From Planctomycetota bacterium (GTDB lineage Bacteria; Planctomycetota; B129-G9), in NCBI GenBank assembly GCA_030622295.1, contig JAUXGI010000003.1, positions 1-16,012 on the forward strand: a DNA stretch of 16,012 nt. Direction: 5' to 3'. This document shows, piece by piece, positions 1 to 6,998 of this stretch. Within the stretch, counting starts at the first letter, position 1. Each line of letters begins with the position of its first letter. The position numbers and the translations under genes were made by a program. The notes beneath the pieces were generated by a model, which saw only the letters and a program-made list of their open reading frames with translations, searched no databases and was not told where the DNA came from.

Positions 1-325
1 GGCTTGCCGTCACATTTTCCAGTTTCATCTTGCGCGCGTTTTTGCGCGGCATGGCAACGATATCGATTCCCGCGGGCAGTTCGTTCCTGGTCAGCCTGAA
101 ACCCTCCCTGAGCAGGCGTTTCAGCCTGTTGCGCTGAACCGCCTTGCCCCATTTCCTGCTGACGGCGGGACCGATACGACTTTGAGTCAGTCCGTTGGGC
201 AGCACAAAAACCAGGACGTTCGCGTCCGCCGCGGTCATTCCGCCGGTGAGAACGCGCTCGAAGTCGCGGTTCGTGCGGAGCCTTTCCTCTTTGCCGAAGG
301 ATGTTTTTTCTGTGCGGGCAGTCAT
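1..325 (-). CDS. rnpA: Ribonuclease P protein component, 3' end cut by window edge
   Basis: RnpA is the protein subunit of RNase P, which removes 5' leaders from precursor tRNAs. Reading from ATG at 325, 108 codons lie in the window. The product begins MTARTEKTSFGKEERLRTNR and carries the family signature RNRLKRLLRE (residues 65-74), followed by the basic strand GIDIVAMPRKNARK. RnpA proteins are usually about 110-130 residues, so nearly the whole gene is present. The start lies 6 nt after the stop of the BioF-like gene, so the two are probably co-transcribed. No strong Shine-Dalgarno sequence is visible. In most bacteria rpmH (ribosomal protein L34) lies just upstream of rnpA; here that place is taken by the BioF-like gene. 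Confidence 0.93.
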   Translation of the reverse strand, partial: MTARTEKTSFGKEERLRTNRDFERVLTGGMTAADANVLVFVLPNGLTQSRIGPAVSRKWGKAVQRNRLKRLLREGFRLTRNELPAGIDIVAMPRKNARKMKLENVTAS

Positions 326-331
326 TTCACT

Positions 332-1495
332 CTACGTGACCGCAGGGATGTCAATCGCCTCCAGCGCCTCGACGAGCCGGTCAATATCATCCCGCGTATG
401 CTGCGCCGTGACGCTCACCCGCAGGCGCGAAGCCCCCTCGGGGACCGTCGGCGGCCTGAGGGCCGGAATGAATATCCCCCGTTGCAGCAGCCTCCTGGAC
501 ACCTCCAGCGCGGTCTCCGCCGAGCCGAGCACTATCGGGATGATATGGCTTTCCCTGTGAAGCGGTTTGAAGCGTGTGCGATGCAGTTTGTGAACCAAGT
601 GGTTCACATTATCCCGGAGCCTCTTGCGCGGCTTCGGGTCGCGCACTATTAAGTCGAGCGCCTTCTCCGCCGCCGCACACACGCCGGGCGGGGGCGCGGT
701 GGTATATATGAAACTGCGCGCGCGATTGCGGAGCAGGTCTATGAACTCCGCTTTCCCCGCCGCAAAGCCCCCCAGACCTCCGAGGGCCTTGCCCAGGGTG
801 CCGACGATGAAATCCACCTTCCCCTGCAGGCCGAAGTGCTCTATCGCCCCCCGGCCATCCCGGCCGAGGGCGCCAATCGCGTGGGCGTCGTCCACCAGTG
901 TGTACGCGCCGTGCTCGCGCGCCAGCGCCGTGATATCCCTCAGCGGCGCCAAGTCGCCGTCAACGCTGAAAAGGCTCTCCGTGACGACAAGTATCTTCTC
1001 TATCAGGCTGTATTCCTCAAGCGCCTGATTCAGCCGCTCCATGTTCTTGTGCGGATAGACCACGACCGTCGCGCCGGACATCTTGCAGGCATCCACGATG
1101 CTGGCGTGGTTCAACTCGTCGGAGATGACGACGTCGTCCTCGTCAATCAGGGCGGTCAGGACGCCGACGTTGGCCATGTAGCCGGAGGAAAAGACCAGGG
1201 CGTCCTCGCAGGACTTGAACTCCGCTATTTTCCCCTCAAGGGACCGATGAAAGCCCATGCCGCCCTGTACCAGGCGCGAGGACGCGGTGCCCGCCCCCCG
1301 GCGCATCGTCGCTTCGGCGGCGGCCTTCATGACCTCGGGATGCTGCGAGAGGCCCAGGTAGTCATTGGAAGCAAAACTCAGCAACTCTTTCCCCTCTATC
1401 ACCACCCTGCAGCCGTGGCGCTCGCTCACGGTGAAAGGCCGGCGATAGAGGTTCCTGGCCATCAGGTCATTCAGTTGGTCGACGATAAATTCCAC
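332..1495 (-). CDS. bioF: 8-amino-7-oxononanoate synthase-like PLP enzyme (alpha-oxoamine synthase family)
   Basis: This is a PLP-dependent alpha-oxoamine synthase, the family that condenses an acyl thioester with an amino acid. BioF makes 8-amino-7-oxononanoate for biotin; Kbl and serine palmitoyltransferase are relatives. From the GTG start chosen here the product is 387 residues. It shows SFASNDYLGLSQHP, the LVDDAHAIG motif (Asp202, His205) and the PLP lysine in VGTLGKALGG (Lys236). The C-terminal RPPTVPEGASRLRVSVTA is BioF-like rather than Kbl-like. The same frame stays open to 1783, but that stretch overlaps fabZ and does not resemble the family. GTG at 1495 keeps the family-like VEFIVDQLNDL helix; ATG at 1462 is an alternative. 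The gene starts about 41 nt after the fabZ stop. BioF versus another ketosynthase of the family cannot be settled from sequence alone. Confidence 0.85.
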   Translation of the reverse strand: MEFIVDQLNDLMARNLYRRPFTVSERHGCRVVIEGKELLSFASNDYLGLSQHPEVMKAAAEATMRRGAGTASSRLVQGGMGFHRSLEGKIAEFKSCEDALVFSSGYMANVGVLTALIDEDDVVISDELNHASIVDACKMSGATVVVYPHKNMERLNQALEEYSLIEKILVVTESLFSVDGDLAPLRDITALAREHGAYTLVDDAHAIGALGRDGRGAIEHFGLQGKVDFIVGTLGKALGGLGGFAAGKAEFIDLLRNRARSFIYTTAPPPGVCAAAEKALDLIVRDPKPRKRLRDNVNHLVHKLHRTRFKPLHRESHIIPIVLGSAETALEVSRRLLQRGIFIPALRPPTVPEGASRLRVSVTAQHTRDDIDRLVEALEAIDIPAVT

Positions 1496-1536
1496 GGTTT
1501 TGTCCGCAGTCAGATGTCCGGAATCCGCCGTCCATT

Positions 1537-2016
1537 TCAGATCGGCATTCCTATGATGACGGCCTCGAAGACCATCCTGCCGTTTACCACGCCTTGTGTC
1601 TGGAAGACGGCACGGCGGGATTTCAGTTCGACGTTCTTTGCAATGAGGATAAGCCGGTCGCCGACGTGCACGGTGCCCCGGAACTTGACGTCGGTCATCC
1701 CGCCGAAACCTACAAAGCGTTCCGTGTCGTTGAGCAGGGCGTTCTGATAGTAGAACGAGCAGAGTTGTGCGGCGGCTTCGCACATGATGACGCCGGGCAT
1801 AATGGGCCGGCCGGGGATGTGGCCGCGAATCCAGAATTCGTCCCCGGTAATGTCCTTGTAGCCGACGATGCAGCCTTCCTCCGGTGCGAACCTGATGATA
1901 CCGCTCAGTTGCTCCATCTCGTATCGCTGGGGATTGGCCTCTCTTATGCCCTCTATCTCAATTTCAACGCGGTTCAGGTCTATTTCTTCAAGGTTCACCA
2001 GAAGTCTCGGCGGCAT
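1537..2016 (-). CDS. fabZ: FabZ-like (3R)-hydroxyacyl-ACP dehydratase
   Basis: This is a hotdog-fold dehydratase of 159 residues. FabZ removes water from 3-hydroxyacyl-ACP in type II fatty acid synthesis. The core RGHIPGRPIMPGVIMCEAAAQ holds the expected catalytic His66 and Glu80, 14 residues apart as in characterised FabZ proteins. The first 40 residues are a little longer than in typical FabZ. A strong ribosome binding site, GGAGGAGG at 2024-2031, lies 7 nt before the ATG and fixes the start. The gene begins 18 nt after the stop of the metallo-hydrolase and precedes the BioF-like gene. Acyl-chain supply for biotin or another acyl-amino acid condensation is a reasonable inference. A specialised dehydratase or other hotdog enzyme is possible. 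Confidence 0.83.
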   Translation of the reverse strand: MPPRLLVNLEEIDLNRVEIEIEGIREANPQRYEMEQLSGIIRFAPEEGCIVGYKDITGDEFWIRGHIPGRPIMPGVIMCEAAAQLCSFYYQNALLNDTERFVGFGGMTDVKFRGTVHVGDRLILIAKNVELKSRRAVFQTQGVVNGRMVFEAVIIGMPI

Positions 2017-2023
2017 TGCTGTT

Positions 2024-2031
2024 CCTCCTCC
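2024..2031 (-). promoter_or_regulatory. Strong ribosome binding site of the fabZ-like gene
   Basis: GGAGGAGG on the minus strand, 7 nt before the ATG at 2016. It lies in the 18-nt gap after the upstream stop and is the strongest Shine-Dalgarno sequence I found in this operon. Confidence 0.8.
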
Positions 2032-2034
2032 ATC

Positions 2035-2613
2035 TCACGTGCGAAAGTCGTCAAAGAAGGGATTGAAAAGCCTTTCTATCCCCACAGTGCTGCGGGGGCC
2101 GTGTCCGGGATTGAGAGACATGTGGTCGCCCAGCGTGAGCACCCTTGTCCACAGGGCCTCGGCCTGCTCCAGGAAAGCCTCGCGGTCCGGCGTGCCGCCG
2201 ACCGACCCCGAGAAGAGCGCGTCCCCCGTGAAGACCGCCTCGTCCATCACGCGCAGAGATATGCCGCCCGGCGTGTGGCCCGGAGTGGAGATGACAAATC
2301 CCTGCAACTCCCCCAGTTCGACCACGACATCTTCTTCGAGTTCTTCAACATTTTCCCCGCCGTAGCCTTCGCCCTTGCCCACGAAGACCGTACAGTTGTA
2401 AAGAGACCGGGCTTCGGCGACGCCCCCGGTGTGGTCCGGGTGCGAGTGGGTCAGGAATATGCAGGTCACGTTGAGGCCGCCGGCATCTATGTAGTCCGCT
2501 ATCGCTCCCGTCCACTCGCCCGGGTCTATTATCATCGCCTCGCGGGTCTCGGGGCAGGCTATCACATAGCAGTTCGTGTAATCGCCGCAAACGCTGAAAC
2601 GCTTTAGTAACAT
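2035..2613 (-). CDS. Metallo-beta-lactamase-fold hydrolase (glyoxalase II-like, YcbL-type)
   Basis: This 192-residue protein is of the small metallo-beta-lactamase-fold hydrolase family. It has the complete metal ligand set: THSHPDH (His56, His58, Asp60, His61), His113 in STPGHTPGG, Asp131 in FTGDALF and His171 in NPGHGP. The length and motif spacing fit the short YcbL/glyoxalase II-like group, whose members hydrolyse thioesters such as S-lactoylglutathione; the real substrate is unknown. ATG at 2613 overlaps the pentapeptide-protein stop as TGATG, with AAAGGA a few bases upstream, which suggests translational coupling. The frame remains open further upstream, but that part is arginine/glycine-rich and unlike the family. 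Confidence 0.9.
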   Translation of the reverse strand: MLLKRFSVCGDYTNCYVIACPETREAMIIDPGEWTGAIADYIDAGGLNVTCIFLTHSHPDHTGGVAEARSLYNCTVFVGKGEGYGGENVEELEEDVVVELGELQGFVISTPGHTPGGISLRVMDEAVFTGDALFSGSVGGTPDREAFLEQAEALWTRVLTLGDHMSLNPGHGPRSTVGIERLFNPFFDDFRT

Positions 2614-3482
2614 CAGTCCAGTCCTTTGCTGTCGGTGAAATCGGCGCCATTGATGTCGTTGTTTCCTCTGTTGACGTTCTCGAAGACGACCGACTTGAAT
2701 CTTCCCCGTTCCATGACGGTTTCCAGCAGGTCGCATCTGGCCAGGGTGGAATTGGAGAAGTCCGCTTCGCGTATGATGGCCTTTGCCAGGTTGCAGTCTT
2801 CCAGGGTGGCCTCGCGGAAGTTCGCCGCCGCCGGACGCGACAGGTGGAAGTTCACGCCCCGACACACGGCCCCGTGGAAGGTCGCGCCCGCCAGATTTGT
2901 TCGCGACAGGTCGCACCTGACCAGTTCAGCCGACTCGAAGCTGCATCCGCCCATCACCGCCGCGGCGAAACTCGTATGCTCGACATGCGCCTCGCTGAAA
3001 TTCGCGAAGTCCAGAAACGCCTCCACAAAACTGCACCGCTCCATACCGGCGCTGCTGAAATCCACGTGGGAGCATCTGGCCTCTTCCGCGGCGACCTTGA
3101 CCAGGTCCGCCCTGCTCATGTCGGCCCCCTGCAGGTTTGCACCGGCCAGGTTCACCTTCTCAAGGTAGGACTTCTCCCAGTTCGTGTGGGCCAGGCAGGC
3201 TTCCGCCAGGTTCACGTTCTTGAGGCTGACACGTCTCATGCACGCGCCGGAGAAATTCGCCCCGCGGAGGTCCGCTCCATCCAAGATGACGTCCTCAAAG
3301 TCCACCTTCGCGAAGTTCCCGCCAGCCAGCGACTTGCGCGCGTCGACATGCTCGAAGAGGGTGTTCTTATACGCATCCCTGTCCGTGGTGTGCTGCCAGC
3401 AGTGATCAGAAAGCGCTATCGCATCGAACTGACAGCCCGACGTGCTGCAGCCCCGCCTTTCACGGTTTGCCGTTTGAGCCAT
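2613..3482 (-). CDS. Pentapeptide-repeat protein with an N-terminal Cys/His cluster
   Basis: This 289-residue protein is dominated by pentapeptide repeats from about residue 45 to 285, for example DGADLRGANFSG, NLAGANLQGADMSRADL and NFREATLEDCNLAKAI. Such repeats fold into a right-handed quadrilateral beta-helix. The N-terminus has Cys12, Cys17, Cys28 and His31 (C-x4-C-x10-C-x2-H), spacing compatible with a small zinc knuckle. No signal peptide or membrane segment is seen, so it is likely cytoplasmic. Some family members mimic DNA and protect gyrase, but nothing here shows that role. The ATG at 3482 has GGAG 7 nt upstream. This is the first gene of the minus-strand run toward rnpA and overlaps the next gene by one base. 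Confidence 0.9.
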   Translation of the reverse strand: MAQTANRERRGCSTSGCQFDAIALSDHCWQHTTDRDAYKNTLFEHVDARKSLAGGNFAKVDFEDVILDGADLRGANFSGACMRRVSLKNVNLAEACLAHTNWEKSYLEKVNLAGANLQGADMSRADLVKVAAEEARCSHVDFSSAGMERCSFVEAFLDFANFSEAHVEHTSFAAAVMGGCSFESAELVRCDLSRTNLAGATFHGAVCRGVNFHLSRPAAANFREATLEDCNLAKAIIREADFSNSTLARCDLLETVMERGRFKSVVFENVNRGNNDINGADFTDSKGLD

Positions 3483-3497
3483 GTTTTCGCTCCAAGA

Positions 3498-3511
3498 ATG
3501 TTTCAGAACAT
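3498..3511. promoter_or_regulatory. Small palindrome ATGTT-TCAG-AACAT at the -10/start-site region
   Basis: A perfect 5-bp inverted repeat with a 4-nt centre. It overlaps the -10 box and probable transcription start of the pentapeptide-led operon. It could be an operator half-site pair, but a 5-bp arm may also arise by chance. Confidence 0.3.
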
Positions 3512-3538
3512 GTTAATTCCGATATTGCGCAAAGTCAA
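3510..3538 (-). promoter_or_regulatory. Sigma70-type promoter for the pentapeptide-to-rnpA operon
   Basis: On the minus strand TTGACT (3533-3538) and TAACAT (3510-3515) are separated by 17 nt. The implied start site is near 3503, giving a leader of about 20 nt before the ATG at 3482. The -35 box matches consensus at 5 of 6 positions, the -10 at 4 of 6. Confidence 0.5.
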
Positions 3539-3633
3539 AGCAAATCGAGCGCCTTCTGCGTTCCAGGGTACAAGGACCGCCATTCAGGGGAACGCAGAAA
3601 TCCGTCTTAATGCCCCCATGCCCCCTATACTGT

Positions 3634-3662
3634 TTGACTTTGTGCATTTGCATTCGTAATAT
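3634..3662 (+). promoter_or_regulatory. Sigma70-type promoter for moeA
   Basis: TTGACT (3634-3639), a 17-nt spacer and TAATAT (3657-3662). The start site would be near 3669, about 113 nt before the moeA ATG. Its -35 surroundings, TTTGACTTTGTGCA, nearly repeat those of the divergent promoter (TTTGACTTTGCGCA on the other strand). The intergenic region 3483-3781 otherwise shows no gene. Confidence 0.5.
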
Positions 3663-3781
3663 TGCTTGATGCTCGATGTCATTGTCCGGGTGCCGGGCCG
3701 AAAGGCCGTGGAGCGACACTCAAACAGCGGGGTTTCCCCAACCCGGTTTTCAGCAACTGGAAATCAGCCCACAGTGATGAG

Positions 3782-4990
3782 ATGATTAGTTACGATGAAG
3801 CGTTGACCGTCGCCTTCAGGACCGCGACCTCGGTTCCCAGGCGGGCGGTATCTGTGCCGCTTCTGGAAGCCAGGGGGCGCGTGCTCGCCAGGGAGATAGT
3901 GTCCGACATAGACATGCCCCCCTTCAACCGCGCGGCCATGGACGGCTATGCCGTCCGCGCAGAGGATATCGTGAGCGCGCCGGCTGAACTCGATGTCACA
4001 GGCACGGTCTCCGCGGGAACGATGCCCACCGTGAACGTCGGCCCGGGTCAGGCCGCGCGCATAATGACCGGCGCACCCGTTCCGTCCGGAGCGGACTCGG
4101 TGGTCGGGGTGGAGGACACGGAGTGCCGGAACGAGCGCGTCACCGTGAAGGTGTCATTGCCGGTCGGCAAGAACATCGCCCCTCAGGGCGAGGACGTGCG
4201 CAAGGGGGATGTGGTTGCCGTTGCGGACACGCTCATCAGGACCGCCATGCTGGGGCTGCTGGGCGCGGCGGGCGCGGCAAGCGTCGACGTTTACCGCCAT
4301 CCGGAGGTGGCCGTCCTCACCACCGGCACGGAACTGGTTGACATCTCGCAAAGACCCGCACCGGGACAGATACGCAATACAAACATCCTGACGCTCCGCG
4401 CGCTGCTGGCAGACACGGGAATAAAATGCCGGGAACTGGGGGGCGTCCCGGACGACATCGAAAAGTTGCGCAAAGCCGTCCGGAAGGGCCTTGGCAGCGA
4501 TGTGCTGATGGTGTCGGGCGGGGTCTCAAGGGGTGATTACGACTTCGTCCCCCGGGTGTTTGAAGAGGAGGGTGTGACGAAGATATTCCACAAGGTTGCA
4601 ATGAGGCCCGGCAAGCCGCTGTTCCTGGGACGCAAGGGCGACAAACTCGTCTTCGGCATACCGGGCAACCCGGTGTCGACGTTCGTATCTTTTGAGATGC
4701 TCGTCAAGCCGGTGCTGCTGACACTGAGCGGCGACAGTCGCCATCGCCCGTCTTTCATAAAGGCCACTTTCACGGGCGGTCGCGCCCGGGGCAGTTCACG
4801 CGAGCAGATGCTGCCGGGCATTCTCTCCGCAGGGGACGGGTTGCCGCACGCGAAAACCACGGAGTGGCACGGGTCGGGCGACATGCGGGGTCTGTCTCAG
4901 GCAAACTGCTTCATCCGGGTACCCGGCGGGACGAATCCTCCGGCGGACGGCGACATCGTCGAGGCCCACCCGTTCGGCGCATTTCGCTGA
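3782..4990 (+). CDS. moeA: Molybdopterin molybdenumtransferase MoeA
   Basis: MoeA inserts molybdenum (or tungsten) into adenylylated molybdopterin, the last general step of molybdenum cofactor synthesis. The 402-residue length is normal. Conserved blocks appear in order: PPFNRAAMDGYAVRAED (residues 46-62, Asp54), ARIMTGAPVPSGAD (92-105), TTGTELVD (180-187, Glu184), SGGVSRGDYD (245-254) and FGIPGNPVSTF (291-301), followed by a C-terminal domain IV. ATG at 3782 (MISYDEAL) matches the usual family start. The 40 codons open upstream look non-homologous and would include the predicted promoter's start site. The ribosome binding site is weak. No other molybdopterin gene is in the window. Confidence 0.95.
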   Translation: MISYDEALTVAFRTATSVPRRAVSVPLLEARGRVLAREIVSDIDMPPFNRAAMDGYAVRAEDIVSAPAELDVTGTVSAGTMPTVNVGPGQAARIMTGAPVPSGADSVVGVEDTECRNERVTVKVSLPVGKNIAPQGEDVRKGDVVAVADTLIRTAMLGLLGAAGAASVDVYRHPEVAVLTTGTELVDISQRPAPGQIRNTNILTLRALLADTGIKCRELGGVPDDIEKLRKAVRKGLGSDVLMVSGGVSRGDYDFVPRVFEEEGVTKIFHKVAMRPGKPLFLGRKGDKLVFGIPGNPVSTFVSFEMLVKPVLLTLSGDSRHRPSFIKATFTGGRARGSSREQMLPGILSAGDGLPHAKTTEWHGSGDMRGLSQANCFIRVPGGTNPPADGDIVEAHPFGAFR

Positions 4991-4999
4991 TACATCGCG

Positions 5000-5089
5000 G
5001 GGGAGCATGTAAGAATCCTGAATTTTCACATCGTCTCCAAGTTCCGCGAGGGGACAGTCGCTCAATTTCCAGGATTCTTACATGCTCCC
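5000..5089. repeat. MITE-like 90-bp element with 20-bp perfect terminal inverted repeats
   Basis: GGGAGCATGTAAGAATCCTG at 5001-5020 is repeated exactly in reverse complement at 5070-5089, around a 49-nt centre with no reading frame of note. The sequences just outside, TACATCGCG (4991-4999) and TACGTCGCG (5090-5098), form a 9-bp direct repeat with one mismatch, which looks like a target-site duplication. There is no T-run after the stem, so an intrinsic terminator is less likely. It fills most of the 126-nt gap between moeA and lnt and would form a long hairpin if transcribed. Confidence 0.65.
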
Positions 5090-5116
5090 TACGTCGCGCG
5101 TTCCACTCATGATTCC

Positions 5117-6847
5117 ATGGCTCAATCCGACAAAGCAAAACGCCGCAAGAACAAGACGCGGCGCAGTCCCGCTGATACGAAATCCCGCAGCGAGCCGGGC
5201 ATTGTCGCGACAATCCTGATGCTCCTCATCAGCGGCGTCGTGATGGCGATGGCGTTTCACCCTTTCGACATCCCGCTCTTCGCATGGGTGGCGCTGGTGC
5301 CGTGGCTGATTGCGGTCCTGCGAAAGCGCCCGGCGGCCGCTGCGCTCTGGTCACTCCTGCCCGGTTACATATTCTTCCTGATAGGCGCCTGGTGGATAAC
5401 CGAGGTGACCCACCTCGGGCTGTTTGCGATGTGCATACCGCTGTGCGTTTATTTCGGCCTTTTCGCGCTGGTGACGAATCTTGCGGTGAACCGCCTGGGG
5501 CTGCCGCTCATGCTTGCAGCGCCGCCTGTCTGGGTGGCGTGTGAATTCCTGCGGAGTTTCGTACTCACGGGCTTTCCCTGGCTCTTTCTCGCGCACAGCC
5601 AGTACGCACTTCTGCCCTTAATCCAGATATCCGACATCACCGGCGCTTACGGTGTGTCATTCGTCATCGTGCTCGTCAACGCTTTCATTGCGGAGGTCGT
5701 CCTTCGAATCCTGGACAGGAAGCGGTACAGAAAACTCGACACGCGCGGGCTTCTGCCGCGGGCGATATGCGTTGCGGCCGTTTTTGCGCTGGTGATGGTC
5801 TACGGGTTCCTGCGGCTGGACGCCGTACGCGGGGGGATGCGCGAGGGGCCGAGAATTCTCGTCGTACAGCCCAACGTGGCGCAGTTCCTGAAACGGGAAA
5901 GACAAGCGAGAAGAACCCTTTTCGTGGACATTGAAAGCCAGACGGTTGAGGCCCTGAACAAGGCGTCGGGGGAGATGAAACCGGACATGATTGTCTGGCC
6001 CGAATCGATGATCCAACCCGGACCGGACCACACTGAGGCTTATGAGGCCGTATGGTCCGAGAAGGTAAGAAAGCACGGCTGTCATTTCCTGGCCGGGGGG
6101 ACATATGTGAAAGACGAGCCGCACGTTTACAGGCACTGGAACCCGCACACACAACAATGGCAGGAACAGAAAGACGATTTCACCGACTGGCACAACAGCG
6201 CCTACTTCTTCACGGCGGACGGCCGGTTTCGGGGCAGGTACGACAAGATGCACCTGGTGCCGTTCGGTGAATTTGTTCCGCTGGGGAACATACTCCCGTT
6301 CATGGATGACATAATACTGCAAAGCGCGGGGTTCGTGCGAGACGTGAAACCAGGCGAGAAGATTACTTTCTTTGAAATGACCGGCGCGGACGGCGTCGTG
6401 TACAAGTTTTCCACGCCGATATGCTACGAAGTGGGATTCCCCGACCTTTTCGCCTCATTCGTGGAAAAGGGCGGGGAGAAAAAGGCCGACTACGTCGTGA
6501 ACATATCGAACGACGGCTGGTTCCACGAGAGCGCCGAACTGGAGCAAACGACTACTATAGCCGCCTTCCGCGCGGTTGAGAACCGGGTGGGCGTGGTTCG
6601 CGCGACGAACACGGGCATCTCTGCGTTCATCAAGCCCGACGGTTCTTTCTCGTGGGACGATGACGTTCTCAAGGACGATCGTGGCGTGATGAAATCCGTG
6701 CGGGGCGTGCTCAACCGTCACGTTTACGTCTGCGACGAACTCACCGTCTACTCACGCGTGAAGGACCTGTTCGCCACAGCGATGCTCGTCCTGTCCGGCA
6801 TAGCCCTGGTCGCATCCCTCATCATCCCCCGCATCCGCAAGCGGTAA
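5117..6847 (+). CDS. lnt: Apolipoprotein N-acyltransferase Lnt
   Basis: Lnt adds the third acyl chain to the N-terminal cysteine of lipoproteins in the inner membrane. The 576-residue product has a basic N-terminus, about six hydrophobic segments between residues 28 and 235, then a nitrilase-type domain from about 245 to 535 and a last membrane segment near 550-570. The nitrilase triad is visible: Glu296 in VWPES, Lys377 in YDKMHLVPFGE and Cys436 in TPICYEVGF. NISNDGWFH and AAFRAVENR are also typical. It is somewhat longer than the E. coli enzyme, mainly through the N-terminal tail. It follows moeA on the same strand, separated by the inverted-repeat element. Two lipoprotein genes lie about 0.7-1.9 kb downstream on the other strand. 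Confidence 0.95.
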   Translation: MAQSDKAKRRKNKTRRSPADTKSRSEPGIVATILMLLISGVVMAMAFHPFDIPLFAWVALVPWLIAVLRKRPAAAALWSLLPGYIFFLIGAWWITEVTHLGLFAMCIPLCVYFGLFALVTNLAVNRLGLPLMLAAPPVWVACEFLRSFVLTGFPWLFLAHSQYALLPLIQISDITGAYGVSFVIVLVNAFIAEVVLRILDRKRYRKLDTRGLLPRAICVAAVFALVMVYGFLRLDAVRGGMREGPRILVVQPNVAQFLKRERQARRTLFVDIESQTVEALNKASGEMKPDMIVWPESMIQPGPDHTEAYEAVWSEKVRKHGCHFLAGGTYVKDEPHVYRHWNPHTQQWQEQKDDFTDWHNSAYFFTADGRFRGRYDKMHLVPFGEFVPLGNILPFMDDIILQSAGFVRDVKPGEKITFFEMTGADGVVYKFSTPICYEVGFPDLFASFVEKGGEKKADYVVNISNDGWFHESAELEQTTTIAAFRAVENRVGVVRATNTGISAFIKPDGSFSWDDDVLKDDRGVMKSVRGVLNRHVYVCDELTVYSRVKDLFATAMLVLSGIALVASLIIPRIRKR

Positions 6848-6887
6848 ATCATCCCAACCCACACGTCTCACCACAGAAGCGGGTGTG

Positions 6888-6957
6888 CTCGGGGAGTCAG
6901 ACCCCTCCCGTCGCCCCGACAAGTCGGGGCTCCTCCTCAGCGTCTGACCCCCTCGCC
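6888..6957. repeat. Dispersed hairpin repeat, copy A
   Basis: Outer inverted repeat GTCAGAC (6896-6902) / GTCTGAC (6942-6948) encloses a perfect 8-bp hairpin, GCCCCGAC-AA-GTCGGGGC (6913-6930). The right end CAGCGTCTGACCCCCTCGCC is the same as in copy B and, inverted, as in copy C. It lies between the convergent ends of lnt and the zinc-ribbon gene. Confidence 0.85.
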
Positions 6958-6972
6958 GATCCGCCTCAAGCG

Positions 6973-6996
6973 GAAAAAGACCGGGCAAGGCCCGAC
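6973..6996 (-). terminator. Probable intrinsic terminator of the zinc-ribbon gene
   Basis: On the minus strand a 5-bp GC stem (CGGGC-CTT-GCCCG, 6982-6994), extendable by a wobble pair, is followed by TCTTTTTC. It starts a few bases after the TGA at 6999-7001. Confidence 0.6.
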
Positions 6997-6998
6997 TG

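Noticed and set aside
1496..1783. N-terminal extension of the BioF-like gene
   Set aside because: The extra 96 codons overlap fabZ in another frame, are arginine-rich and do not resemble the family.
836..2607. Two plus-strand open frames (303 and 337 codons)
   Set aside because: They lie antisense to bioF, fabZ and the metallo-hydrolase, whose catalytic motifs are clear on the minus strand.
2614..2916. N-terminal extension of the metallo-hydrolase
   Set aside because: It overlaps the pentapeptide gene out of frame and is low-complexity; the ATG at 2613 has a binding site and a family-like start.
3513..3719. Minus-strand 68-codon frame in the divergent intergenic region
   Set aside because: It overlaps both promoter candidates, has no good ribosome binding site and no recognisable domain.
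3662..3781. Upstream extension of moeA by 40 codons
   Set aside because: It is unlike MoeA, and the predicted transcription start falls within it.
5000..5089. Intrinsic terminator of moeA
   Set aside because: The stem is strong but the loop is 49 nt and no T-run follows; the flanking direct repeat fits a mobile element better.
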